Assembly: GCF_037975245.1 (NCBI RefSeq)
Contig: NC_092574.1
Coordinates: forward strand, 20,449,713-20,513,712
Direction of reading: 5' to 3'
DNA length: 64,000 bases
Source: Apostichopus japonicus
Taxonomy: Eukaryota > Echinodermata > Holothuroidea > Aspidochirotida > Stichopodidae
Position numbers and translations under genes: made by a program. The notes under the pieces were generated by a model. The model saw only the letters and a list, made by a program, of their open reading frames with translations, made no database searches and was not told where the DNA came from. Numbering within the stretch: position 1 is the first letter of the stretch; each line of letters starts with the position of its first letter. Positions 19,785-45,309 of the stretch are shown piece by piece.

Positions 19785-21553
19785 AGTTTACCCCTCTTTC
19801 AGTTTTTCTCCATATAGTAAGAGTGTACGAGTACACAAATCCATGAAGACAAGTGCAGGTAACTCTGCTACAATATTAGCCTTTGTTAAGTCGTATCAAT
19901 TTTTCTTTGCCAAATTGGCTGGGTCGATCCTTACTATGTGCGATTCGTTTCTGTGAATTGCAACTGTGTGTGATGCATTCCTCCTGTGAAGCGTTAGTAG
20001 AATTGGGGAGGAAAATATAACAGCCATAGCATATGCCTAGTTTTATGTAGGGAGACTCGATTGTGTCGTCACTCAATGAATCGTAGAAAATTATTAGTTC
20101 TGACAGTCCAGGCAGTGACGTCGAGAGCTAACAATCAAACGCGTAAGTTGCTTCCGTGCAGAGATCACAACATATCTATTACACTGATTTTCATGCTAAA
20201 TAAAGCCAATGATGTTTTTCCAAATTTCCGGCGATTTACTTGCCTTATTGTCCCTTACCCATTGTCTGCAAACATTATGGAATATTTAGTGCTCAATAAA
20301 CGCAAAGTATGATGGTTTAATTATGGAACGCGACAAGGGGAAAATTCGTTAACGTCCTGAACAAGTAAATTTCATTAACAACGTCATGATCTCTGATACT
20401 GAATCGAACTTTTCATCTCACAGTATATGTTTGTTCTCTCTGCATTGATAGTTGCTAATGTGAAATGTGCATTAATACCACAGTAGTTTCTTCGTTGCAA
20501 ACTTGCGTAAATTTTCGCGGTCCCTTTGTCCACGTGCTTCAGTCATGATTTTGGTGCACCGTTCGTGTGTATAAACTACTGTATTTCATACATCGTCAAA
20601 CGTAGAGTCATTGAAGTTTGAGATATTTAATCGACGTTGCTTAAACGTGTACTTACATACTACAGTTTTCGTGGAGCTGGTTGTTTGTAAATACTGCAAA
20701 GCTCTGCAGGGTAAATGTTGGATCCGTTGCTCTATGATTGAATGTAGTCTGCGCTTCGTGAGCAACACGAAGGGCCCGATTTAAGAAGTATACGTAGGTA
20801 ATACACTCACTGAACTAGATTACTAAACCCACCAAACCCGAAGTTCATTCGTAAAACGAATCCACTTCGGAGTTTCGATTTGCCGAGAAAGGGATTGTTT
20901 GGCAAATGGAAAATACACAAACTTCGCTCAGCATTGTTACGAATTTTTAAGACCAACAAGACCGCTTACATGCTATGCAGAAACAAATCTTCCAAGATAT
21001 TATTTATATGGATTAATCAACTCCTGTGCAGTGCCCGACCCCTGCGCAGCGCGATAGTTGGGCTGCTACGGTCATGATTGGTACCTGACCCTATAGCGCG
21101 GCTATGCGCTACATATATCTATGTAAAGTATACAAATTAGTGAAAAGAATGAGATGAGAACTATATACTCGTTAACCTTATACTTTCGATGTCTGCTGTC
21201 CGACTTTGAGTTTTGTTTTGTACCATCTCCTCACTTACCTTCCCCGCGCCTTCGGTTGGTTCCGAGACGAGGAGTTCCCTATACCCCTAGATGTTGGCAG
21301 CGTTACAGTTTATATATATGCTAAATGTGCAAATATATCAACTACAAATCATGATGTATATGAGAGCGGCAAATATTACTACATGCAAATATACTAAAAC
21401 ATTGAAGTTTCAAGAAATGTGATGGAGGTATTTCTGAAGACGTCCCAGGATGCCAAAGAAATAAAATAATAAAGATAAAATAAGATCTCACCCATCGTAG
21501 CGAACTGCGCTTTCGCTAAGAACAAAGAACGCAAATAACACCAAGAACTTCAT
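10017..21553 (-). CDS. zinc procarboxypeptidase, A/B type (M14), ten exons
   Basis: Joining 21553-21492, 19544-19463, 17941-17738, 15592-15491, 14558-14454, 14109-14002, 13628-13523, 13328-13120, 12505-12421 and 10204-10017 keeps frame at every junction and gives 416 aa, the usual procarboxypeptidase length. Residues 1-16 are a signal peptide. About 17-110 is the activation segment (FWTDPN, IEDVQ-like GLEDVQDAI). The rest is the peptidase. Zinc ligands are H169 and E172 (GGIHAREW) and H301 (DFHAYSQ). Substrate residues are R230 (RLWRK), N247/R248 (DLNRNW) and Y355; the catalytic Glu is E378 (VVELRPTG). C241 and C265 fit the conserved disulfide. The position that sets specificity (255 in bovine numbering) is Glu (E362 in GCSEDW), suggesting preference for C-terminal Lys/Arg. 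The product should be a secreted zymogen activated by cleavage, probably digestive. Introns carry many transposons. Carboxypeptidase B-like is my best guess within the family. Confidence 0.93.
10277..11493. mobile_element. hAT-like non-autonomous element with 8-bp TSD
   Basis: The ends are exact inverted repeats (catgggcggcgatcc / ggatcgccgcccatg) and the element is flanked by a perfect 8-bp duplication, ccggtaga, at 10269-10276 and 11494-11501. It is 1217 bp, has no transposase reading frame, and starts and ends in C/G runs. Another inverted-repeat element sits inside it. It lies in carboxypeptidase intron 9. Confidence 0.85.
10683..11060. mobile_element. inverted-repeat MITE nested in 10277-11493
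   Basis: Its ends are aggggcgtcggagc and gcttccgacgcccct. The flanks (gcttaatt / gttaatac) look like a decayed 8-bp duplication. It contains the word gcgccaaccaatggtggcgc, an inverted repeat related to sequence at 11410-11445 and 54795-54845. It has no coding potential. Confidence 0.65.
11944..12276. mobile_element. hAT-like MITE with diverged ends
   Basis: The ends agggacgtagcaatgg and ccttgctacgtttctag are imperfect inverted repeats (shared core acgtagcaa). The flanks ccaatacc / tcaatact agree at 6 of 8 positions. It is 333 bp with C-runs near both ends and lies in carboxypeptidase intron 9, just before exon 9 on the + map. Confidence 0.6.
12421..12505 (-). CDS. carboxypeptidase exon 9
   Basis: This 85-nt exon lies between a cacag acceptor and a gtaagt donor. 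It encodes [19 protein letters not shown] then TVGPSARTL and the first base of the catalytic Tyr codon. It was missed by simple ORF length because of its size; phase on both sides fits. Confidence 0.88.
13120..13328 (-). CDS. carboxypeptidase exon 8
   Basis: It runs from a cttcag acceptor to a gttagt donor. It encodes the second disulfide Cys (NSCGITYRG) and the third zinc ligand ([12 protein letters not shown]). Confidence 0.92.
13523..13628 (-). CDS. carboxypeptidase exon 7
   Basis: It lies between an atcag acceptor and a gtatgt donor. It encodes RLWRKNR and GVDLNRNW, which carry the Arg and Asn-Arg that bind the substrate carboxylate. Confidence 0.92.
13750..13857. repeat. (ATCT)n microsatellite, ending in (AG)n
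   Basis: Tandem atct units with ttgttatat interruptions are followed by agagagagag. The tract lies in carboxypeptidase intron 6. Confidence 0.8.
14002..14109 (-). CDS. carboxypeptidase exon 6
   Basis: It lies between an aacag acceptor and a gtaagt donor and is 36 codons in phase 0. It encodes the strand [16 protein letters not shown], matching the family's I-V-x-N-P-D-G-F segment. Confidence 0.92.
14454..14558 (-). CDS. carboxypeptidase exon 5
   Basis: It lies between a cacag acceptor and a gtaagt donor and is 35 codons in phase 0. It carries the HxxE zinc motif in [13 protein letters not shown]. Confidence 0.93.
14642..14673. repeat. (TA)n microsatellite
   Basis: An uninterrupted run of ta units in carboxypeptidase intron 4. 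Confidence 0.9.
15256..15462. repeat. (TA)n tract with periodic aggccta interruptions
   Basis: About 75 bp of pure ta repeat is followed by ta blocks broken three times by the palindromic word taggccta. The whole tract is self-complementary. ORFs reading IYIYIY on both strands are artefacts of this repeat. It lies just after exon 4 in transcript direction. Confidence 0.9.
15491..15592 (-). CDS. carboxypeptidase exon 4
   Basis: It lies between a tgacag acceptor and a gtaaac donor and is 34 codons in phase 0. It encodes the start of the mature enzyme, [16 protein letters not shown] then [13 protein letters not shown]. Confidence 0.9.
16007..16462. mobile_element. deletion derivative of the TTAA-ended transposon
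   Basis: The ends (ttaaccatgaagaaacactg on the left; agtttacttctcctttaa-type on the right, read as gggtttacttctcctttaa) match the element at 24232-25499. Both contain gccatt(t/a)tgttaattt followed by gagggcgcttca at the same relative place. It is 456 bp with no intact coding region. It lies in carboxypeptidase intron 3. Confidence 0.7.
16511..17499. mobile_element. tandem pair of inverted-repeat elements filled with 21-bp minisatellite
   Basis: The left end cgatcgtatggaaagccatt (followed by ttaacatttaatcggg) returns inverted at 17462-17499. A head-to-head pair of the same ends sits in the middle (16957-17023), so there are two units, about 16511-16985 and 16986-17499. Between the ends each unit is a run of about 21-bp repeats, gaattcgagatatctgaaatt, whose core agatatct is palindromic. 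Some units are reversed. An ORF reading [11 protein letters not shown] is a shadow of the repeat. It lies in carboxypeptidase intron 3. Confidence 0.85.
17738..17941 (-). CDS. carboxypeptidase exon 3 (activation segment)
   Basis: It runs from an ataaaag acceptor to a gtacgt donor and is 68 codons in phase 0. It encodes most of the inhibitory propeptide: [20 protein letters not shown], a helix region, [13 protein letters not shown], and the boundary [11 protein letters not shown]. Confidence 0.9.
18367..19220 (+). mobile_element. inverted-repeat DNA transposon with ACGTACGT arrays and transposase fragment
   Basis: Exact 25-bp inverted ends lie at 18367-18391 (starting tacgaagatctagagagg) and 19196-19220. 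Just inside both ends are arrays of the palindrome acgtacgtacgt separated by (a/t)ataat words (18404-18580 and 19079-19187). The middle has a short reading frame with an integrase-type transposase N-terminus. The element is about 854 bp, in carboxypeptidase intron 2. No target duplication could be fixed with confidence. Confidence 0.75.
18691..18933 (+). pseudogene. fragment of a DDE/integrase-type transposase
   Basis: The 80-aa frame opens [20 protein letters not shown] then [12 protein letters not shown]. This resembles the helix-turn-helix start (LVxxYFxLGLxxKEILxxLAxxHxIxxS) of eukaryotic transposases with an integrase-like core, such as the IS3EU type. After about residue 33 the similarity I can see stops and the frame ends at 18931-18933. 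The catalytic domain is missing, so this is a remnant inside the inverted-repeat element. Family placement is from memory of the motif style and is uncertain. Confidence 0.5.
19463..19544 (-). CDS. carboxypeptidase exon 2
   Basis: It lies between a ctgcag acceptor and a gttatt donor. It encodes [20 protein letters not shown] then EHDFDGS, the first strand and helix of the activation segment. The donor is weaker than the others but phase on both sides fits. Confidence 0.85.
19704..19781. repeat. (TA)n microsatellite
   Basis: A run of about 39 ta units in carboxypeptidase intron 1. Confidence 0.9.
21492..21553 (-). CDS. carboxypeptidase exon 1 with signal peptide
   Basis: The ATG at 21553-21551 opens [16 protein letters not shown], a classic signal peptide, then VRYDG. 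A GG|gtgaga donor gives the Gly codon shared with exon 2. The start is the only ATG that places a signal peptide in phase with exon 2. Confidence 0.88.
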
Positions 21554-23700
21554 CTTGAAACGTATGTAGGCTGCGTCAACAAGCTGAACGAAGAACTACG
21601 TCAATTTTACAAGAGCCTTCTTATTTAAAGCTTTTTACAAATTTCTACAGGCTAGGCTTTGAGAATATTTCGGTGCAAACATCTGTTAATTTGCATTTTG
21701 AATCCCATTGTTTCATGACCACTGATTATGCATTTATCATCAAAGACGCAAAAGTTTGTTAACCCTTCCTGCTGTAGAATCATGGTAGCAAAACGAAATA
21801 TATTATCTCAGTTCATAAGATAGAAGTTTAACTTTTGGAACAGAATCAGTTTTGGGCGTTCTTCTTTATTAAGGTAGGATTTATGATAGGAATTAGGATG
21901 CGGGATTGGTGTTGGTTCCCGTTAAGATAGACCAACTTAGTGGTTTTCACTTAGACCTATAATGTTTACACTGAAATTGTTTTGTATAATTGAATGTGGC
22001 AACATGGAAATATGAAGTTGAATGGGAAGACCGTTTGCCATGAAGAGAAATTACCTGAGATGTCAGGGATTTATCTTATGTTATGCTCGTCATTTTAGTG
22101 TCATCTTATAACTTGCAAGGACAGTAGGCATGTGGTGCGAGGAGGGCGTTACTTTACCAAAACTACTATAAGTCATCTTTTAGGTGCTTGCCTGGTTATA
22201 ATAGTTAACCTACCTTCTCCTGATTTTTATTAGTCCCCCTCCCCCTTCCACTTCACCCCCTCCCCTCCCCTAAATTTCCACTACTCTCAGTGGCAATAAA
22301 ATTGTGTTATGTGTTACTGCTGTTATAATGCTAAGATATAGTACCAAATTTGTGCACATTTCAACGTCACCACCGTGGAGTCAGTGGTCGCTTACTCGGC
22401 GGACGGTACGGACTGTATGATCACATCGGTCATGTCTGTGAGCTGTCCATTTAACAGAGTTGTATATACGGCTCTACCATTTAGCAGAGCCGTCTCTTTA
22501 TACGGCTCTGCCATTTAGGTTTATATGGCGCCACCATTATATTATCAATATAGCGTATCTATTGAAGATATGTTTCGCAGTGTTTGTTCAATATAACAGC
22601 TGTGGAGGAATACCTCAAACTCATGTTTACTCATCGTTGACTAACCTTATACACAAGATAACTTTCTCCGCCCAGTCTGCCAACTACTTCTGTGGCATGC
22701 GCATAATATTTCATAGTTAACAACACCTTTTCTTCGGGGGAGCATTTTCTTCACGTGGAAATTTCGCGAAGTTTCGGGAGACTTTTGGTCGTTGTAGCGG
22801 GGTGGGGTGGGAGAGGAAGGGATGGTGCAAGGTCACTTTTATTTTAGGAGTTGAGGCTATGTTATTAAATAAACAATTCTTCTTCTCAGAGAAGTATATT
22901 TTGTTTTGTTTCGGTGTTTATGTAGCTTACGCATACAATTTGTTATGTTATGTATGAAACGATTCAATTTTCAATGATAATTTAATACGGGTATTCCTGT
23001 CGTCGATAATTTGTTTCTATTAATTTAAATTTGCAAAAATTTTGTGTACAAAAGTACACAAAACCGATAATCTATTATTAATAAAAGATAAAAATTACTT
23101 CATGCAGCTTAGACACGTTTTCGGGATACGCGAATTTCTTTTCCAAAGTTCGGTTTGATTCTTTGAGATGTATTTTGATGATAACTGTTACATTGTTATG
23201 ACGTTGGGATGTAATCGTTTATTTAATATGAAGCAAACTCTTATTTAAAGTATGAAATTGATTGTTCATTTGAAACGAAAGATATAAAAAAAAGGGGGAA
23301 TTATCTATTTATATTAATTTGTTTATTTCTGTATTTACATTTTTTCAAACCAATTTTCTATAAGATCCTTGATGGTTACTTATTATGTCCCTCCTGATCT
23401 TTTTTTGCACTCTCTTTCAAAAAAAAATTATATCCAGCTGAAGCACATACTAGCCGATTAAGGATCCAAATATTTAGCAGGAACTATTATGTACAATCTG
23501 GTCGTTCGTGTGTACATTCCTTCCTTCTTTTTTTGTTATTGGTTACACTGTACTGTAATGCGTCCACTGACAGAATTCTCGCAGAACCGACCTATGCTAG
23601 GCCTACAAATAATCAATTCGAATGAAAGCACACATTTATGCTTATCAAACCTTCTGTTCCTTGTAAAATAAAAAGACACGTGACATACCTTGGTGAAGTG
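21554..23700. other. divergent intergenic region, carboxypeptidase and KIF3A promoters expected
   Basis: The two genes point away from each other here. I see no TATA box that I could assign. At 22450-22520 the words ccattta(a/g)cagag and tacggctct repeat, and acggctcta...tagcagagccgt can form a hairpin. Homopolymer-rich stretches (cccctcccccttcc near 22236) occur. No coding segment was supported. Confidence 0.4.
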
Positions 23701-23726
23701 TTTACAACTTAACAAGGCTCAGTAAA

Positions 23727-23732
23727 ATGACG
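23727..23732 (+). CDS. KIF3A: candidate first coding exon of KIF3A (two codons)
   Basis: ATG ACG is followed directly by gtaaat. Spliced in phase 0 to the exon at 26206 it would start the protein [12 protein letters not shown]. Kinesin-2 motor subunits have a very short N-terminus before the first motor strand, so a start of this size is plausible. A six-base coding exon is weak evidence on its own and other upstream ATGs are possible. Confidence 0.25.
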
Positions 23733-24530
23733 GTAAATTCTGAGTTTGATTTTCTGGCGGCTGGTCCGTAAGCATAGGCCTAACGTTACGCATTTATACA
23801 AGGCTTAGGCCAGACCTAATTGGATGATTCCATTAGGCATCCAACCTTAGGACGTAGGGCCATGCCTTACCACTGCACAGGCTACTCCGACTAACGTTAT
23901 AGTAATTTGCAGCACAATTACAACAACACTGTTTGGTAGAGTTTCTGTTAAATAAGATTTGATTGCCTAAGAATATTTCCAAAAACATGGTTAGTTTGCA
24001 TGGTAACTTTTTGTGCCAGTGAATAGTGAACTCACAGACTGTCACAGTCACACACAAATGGCTATTTGACTTTGGAAAACAACAATACATTGTTTATTAT
24101 AGGGACTTCTGGGTCATAATATGTGAGATTTAAGAATTGTGGGGTATTCTGCAGTGAAGCAGAATTATGTCATCATTTTGTCAAGACTAGAACAGAAATG
24201 TTCCAAAAGGATTCTTTCTAGCAGCTTAGCGTTAAAGGAGAAATAAACTCTGGGTTTTTGGAGTGTACATGCGGTAGGGGATATTTTTCTGATACCATTT
24301 ATGAAATTACTAAGCAAAATATAGTTTCCCTGAATTTTACGCGAATTTTCCAATAATTTTTTTTTACCCATTTGAACAACAGCCATTTTGTTAATTTGAG
24401 TATTGAGGGCGCTTCAAAAGTGACGTAGGCTAGCCTCATCGTAACTTCAAAACAATGAAGCTTTGCATACGAGTTAAAGTCTTTTCACACTATGTTCGAG
24501 CATCTTGCTTTGCTTATTTCACCGGTTAAA

Positions 24531-24605
24531 ATGCCCGAATGCCAAGCCTTTGGTTGTGTTAACCGAAAAGGGGAAGAGAGAGCAGAAAAGGGAAAAAGAT
24601 ATTTC
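24531..24605 (+). pseudogene. THAP-like zinc-finger N-terminus, fragment
   Basis: From the ATG at 24531 the frame reads MPECQAFGCVNRKGEERAEK then GKRYFE. The MPxxC-x-x-x-G-C-x-N-R start and the aromatic residues after a basic run fit the first half of a THAP DNA-binding domain, common in P-type and other transposases. The second CxxH half does not follow in any frame that I can see. Beyond about 24605 the sequence reads better on the other strand as the P2X7-like domain. Called a fragment within the transposon. Confidence 0.4.
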
Positions 24606-24962
24606 GAAAAGGATTCTTCTTCTTGTACCTCAAGAAATTTACAAAACAGAGTTCTAAATGAACTGGCTGCAAAAATATCTGGGAGAATTCAGGTCTGTTG
24701 GTCAGACATTCTCCTGCGTTCAACAAAGCTTTTTCCGCGAACAATCCATAGCAGCATACCCTCCCCTTGTTGCTTTCCAATTGCGAACAGAGTGCACACA
24801 GACACCATTCTTCGCAGTGGCTCGCAGAACCGGTATTCGTATCAGCAACGGAATTCGACACAACATCAACAACAGTCGCGGACTGATTCTTTGCACAAAC
24901 ACCTCCTCTCGATGTCTCAGTTCTTCCTCTGAATATTCTGGTTTGAAAAGATACGATTCCAA
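24559..24962 (-). pseudogene. P2X7-receptor-type cytoplasmic zinc domain, frameshifted
   Basis: On the - strand one frame opens ESYLFKPEYSEEELRHREE (from about 24962). After a frameshift near 24905 another frame continues with HCEEWCLCALCSQLESNKG then RVCCYGLF, ECLTNRPEFSQIFLQ and LELCFVNFLRY. The W-C-x-C-x-x-C...C-C and C-(I/L)-T-x-x-P-x-F pattern is that of the P2X7 intracellular (ballast) domain, which also occurs without the channel in many invertebrate genes. There is no channel portion here. The C-terminal part of the domain is lost. Confidence 0.6.
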
Positions 24963-25588
24963 TCAAAAGGCTTCCATTTTCTTTTTTGAAGATATTTGCT
25001 CGACAGTATATTGGAGTGCAATGATGGACGTGAGTAACGCTATCGCTAGGACTGAGTACGGTATGCGTGTTGAAAGCAATCTAATTTAAACATGTTAAAA
25101 ATCAAATCCTTGAAAAGATCCCAAAATTTATATTTCTACTGATACTTGTTACAATAACAAATTTTACACACTTTTTAAGCATTTTTACAGATCAATAAAG
25201 ACAAAAGATATTGTTTGATCGATATTTTATTCATTACTATTTTTGAAAGTACAATTCTAATTATTTTAGGGATTGGCAACGATTTTGTCTTGAAATACGC
25301 GATAAGGCTAGCTTTCGTCACGGTACATCCGGGAACTGGCTCAATTCAAACAAAATGGTGCGACACATGAACTACATTCAAATCGTTTTTTCACCTCAAA
25401 GTAGGGATTTTAATGCTTTTCTTTTGCTTTTACTGGAAAGACCATCTGTCAAAATGTAAGAATGGATGCAAAAAAAACTAGGGTTTATTTCTCCTTTAAT
25501 CCTTCACATACAGTAGTACGTCATTCCATCAGCGACTTTTGTTTACTTTAAGTTAATAATGACTGGGTACCAGAGGTAACTTGTTAAC

Positions 25589-26060
25589 TTGGATTCAGAA
25601 TTTGGTATGCAAAAGGCAGAGGGTTGTTGTGTCTGTGGGTGTAATTCTTCTTGGCAGGAGGTATGTAGTGGTGTTCCTCAAGACTCGGTATTAGGTCCAT
25701 TGTTGTTTGTTGCTTACAAGTTTGCTGATGAAACCAAATTTTATGCAGAAATTTCCTCTAAAAGAAGTGCTGATGTATGTTAGTAAATTGTGCAAGGTGA
25801 TGCATGTTGGTATAAAGTAATCCAAGGTGTTTGTCCAAGCCTTGATGACAAGAAACTTTTCTGAAAATAGATTTAGGTGTTTATATTGACTATACGATGC
25901 AGACTTCTAGGTAGTGTAGTCTTGAGCGCAGAAAAGGCAATAGAGTGCTTGGTATGGTTAGGAGAAATTTTAAGTATTAAAAGGAAGCAATTGTAGTTAA
26001 AATTGTAGTTGGTTAGACCTCATCTTGTAGCAAATGTGAACTACTGTATGCACCTGGTAT
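25589..26060 (+). mobile_element. decayed LINE reverse transcriptase fragment
   Basis: The reading SSWQEVCSGVPQDSVLGPLL, then FADETKFYAEISSK, matches the reverse transcriptase signature SGVPQGSVLGPLLF...FADDTKLY of non-LTR elements. About 20 residues between the two motifs are deleted. Further on, in shifted frames, KVMHVG, NRVLGMVRRNFKY and VRPHL-like pieces follow, typical of the region after the catalytic domain. Stops and shifts show that it is dead. It lies just before the first visible KIF3A motor exon. Confidence 0.75.
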
Positions 26061-26205
26061 ATAATGTAGTAATGTACATTACTGTAGAAGACATTATAGT
26101 ATATTGTTCAAGTGTTCATACACATTAAGTTACACTTCAGTTACACACATTACTCAGATCTGTCAAGTTGATAATTTTCAATGATCTCCTTAAATGCACG
26201 TACAG

Positions 26206-44027
<17,822 letters not shown>

Positions 44028-44284
44028 AGAAGACAAAGTGATGCTGTGTCAACAGTAGGTAAGCTACTCACATAGCAAGAAAGATGAGAAACACTCCTTG
44101 GTGACAGGACTATACTCACCACGCAGCAAGTAGCTTCAGTTTGGCAGGACTATTCTCAAAAAGTAACAAGTAATGCACAAAAACTAAATGTGTTTAAGAA
44201 AATTAAAAAATATCTCTTTGAGCTGATTTGTTAAAATGGTGAAGTGGTTAACTTATAGAAACAAGATTATTTTTTAGATAAAAT

Positions 44285-44660
44285 ACAGTATTACTAGTAG
44301 TACAGTATTACCAGTAGTTCAGTGCTACCAGAAGAACAGTAGTACTCAAAGTACAGTTCTACTAGTAGTACAGTATTACCAATAGTACATTAGTACTAGT
44401 AGTTCAATGCTACCAGAAGAACAGTATTACTTTTAGTACAGTTCTACTAGTACAACAGTATTACAAGTAGTAGAGTAGTACTAGTAGTTCAGTGCTACCA
44501 GAAGAACAGTAGTACTATAAGTACAGTTCTACTAGGAGAACAGTATTACTATTAGTACTTACAGTACTACCAGAAGAACAGTAGCACTAGAAGTACAATT
44601 CTACTAGAAGTATTGCGCTTTTGGTGAAGATGCACAGCATCTCTAGAAGTACATTACTAC
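44285..44660. repeat. AGTACTAGTAGTTCAG-type repeats in KIF3A 3' UTR
   Basis: Words such as agtagttcagtgctaccaga followed by agaacagtagtact return about every 100 bp, with shorter gtactagtagtacagtatta units between. Many words (agtact, tactagta) are self-complementary. It falls 260 bases after the stop, inside the likely 3' UTR. Confidence 0.7.
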
Positions 44661-45296
44661 TATAACTGTTATCACAATACAGTACATAGGATTGTCAACT
44701 TTGTGGACATTAACGATTAAAATGCTGTTTGAAGGTCATTTCATCTCTAGATCAATCTAAATATTTGGGTTACAATGTATGAAAATGAAATCTGTTTGAT
44801 ATTTTTTTAATTTATATTCTACAACATAAATGTGAATTTCTCAAATATTTGATAGGTTATACAAGTTATACATTTTGATAAATTACAGCATGTGTGTGTG
44901 GGTGTTAGCACTGAGAGTAGTGCGTTTAAATTTATCTTACACAATAGTAAAATAAAGCAGACAATAATTTGCTACACGTATAGGGACTTTCATGTAATTT
45001 GTTTAAGTTCTGGCAATGTAATGTTTATATTCAATCCTTTGCTTGAAGTATTCAGAAGTTGTGTTCAGACATTAGTAGAAGTAAAAGAAGAGAAAAAATA
45101 TATATACTTCTTGTTTTTTCGTTTTGCATGTTTATCAAAGATTATTTCCGAGCAGTATTTGTAGATAACGATGGCTTTATATGGTATGTGCAATGTCGTA
45201 TCACCTTGTATGTAACTTATTTCTGTTTTTGGTAGTATTCTCAATTCTATAGTCTTTAATTTGCCTGAATGTTTTGTTATGTTTTGTGAAATTGTC

Positions 45297-45302
45297 AATA
45301 AA
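45297..45302 (+). terminator. polyadenylation signal candidate of KIF3A
   Basis: AATAAA follows an AT-rich stretch about 1.27 kb after the stop codon. No earlier canonical signal stood out, apart from weaker AT-rich sites. Confidence 0.4.
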
Positions 45303-45309
45303 AAAGAAA

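Larger units (their letters stand above)
24232..25499. mobile_element. TTAA-ended DNA transposon with THAP-like and P2X7-like pieces
   Basis: The ends are exact inverted repeats for 17 bp (ttaaaggagaaataaac on the left, the reverse complement at 25483-25499). Both start with TTAA, which may be the target duplication or part of the repeat. It is 1268 bp. It holds a THAP-like start on + and a broken P2X7-like domain on -. A shorter relative lies at 16007-16462. It probably sits in the first intron or the 5' flank of KIF3A. Confidence 0.75.

Noticed and set aside
24658-25089. Plus-strand 143-codon frame in the TTAA-ended transposon
   Set aside because: The opposite strand shows the P2X7-type Cys pattern; the + frame has no motif and is likely a shadow.
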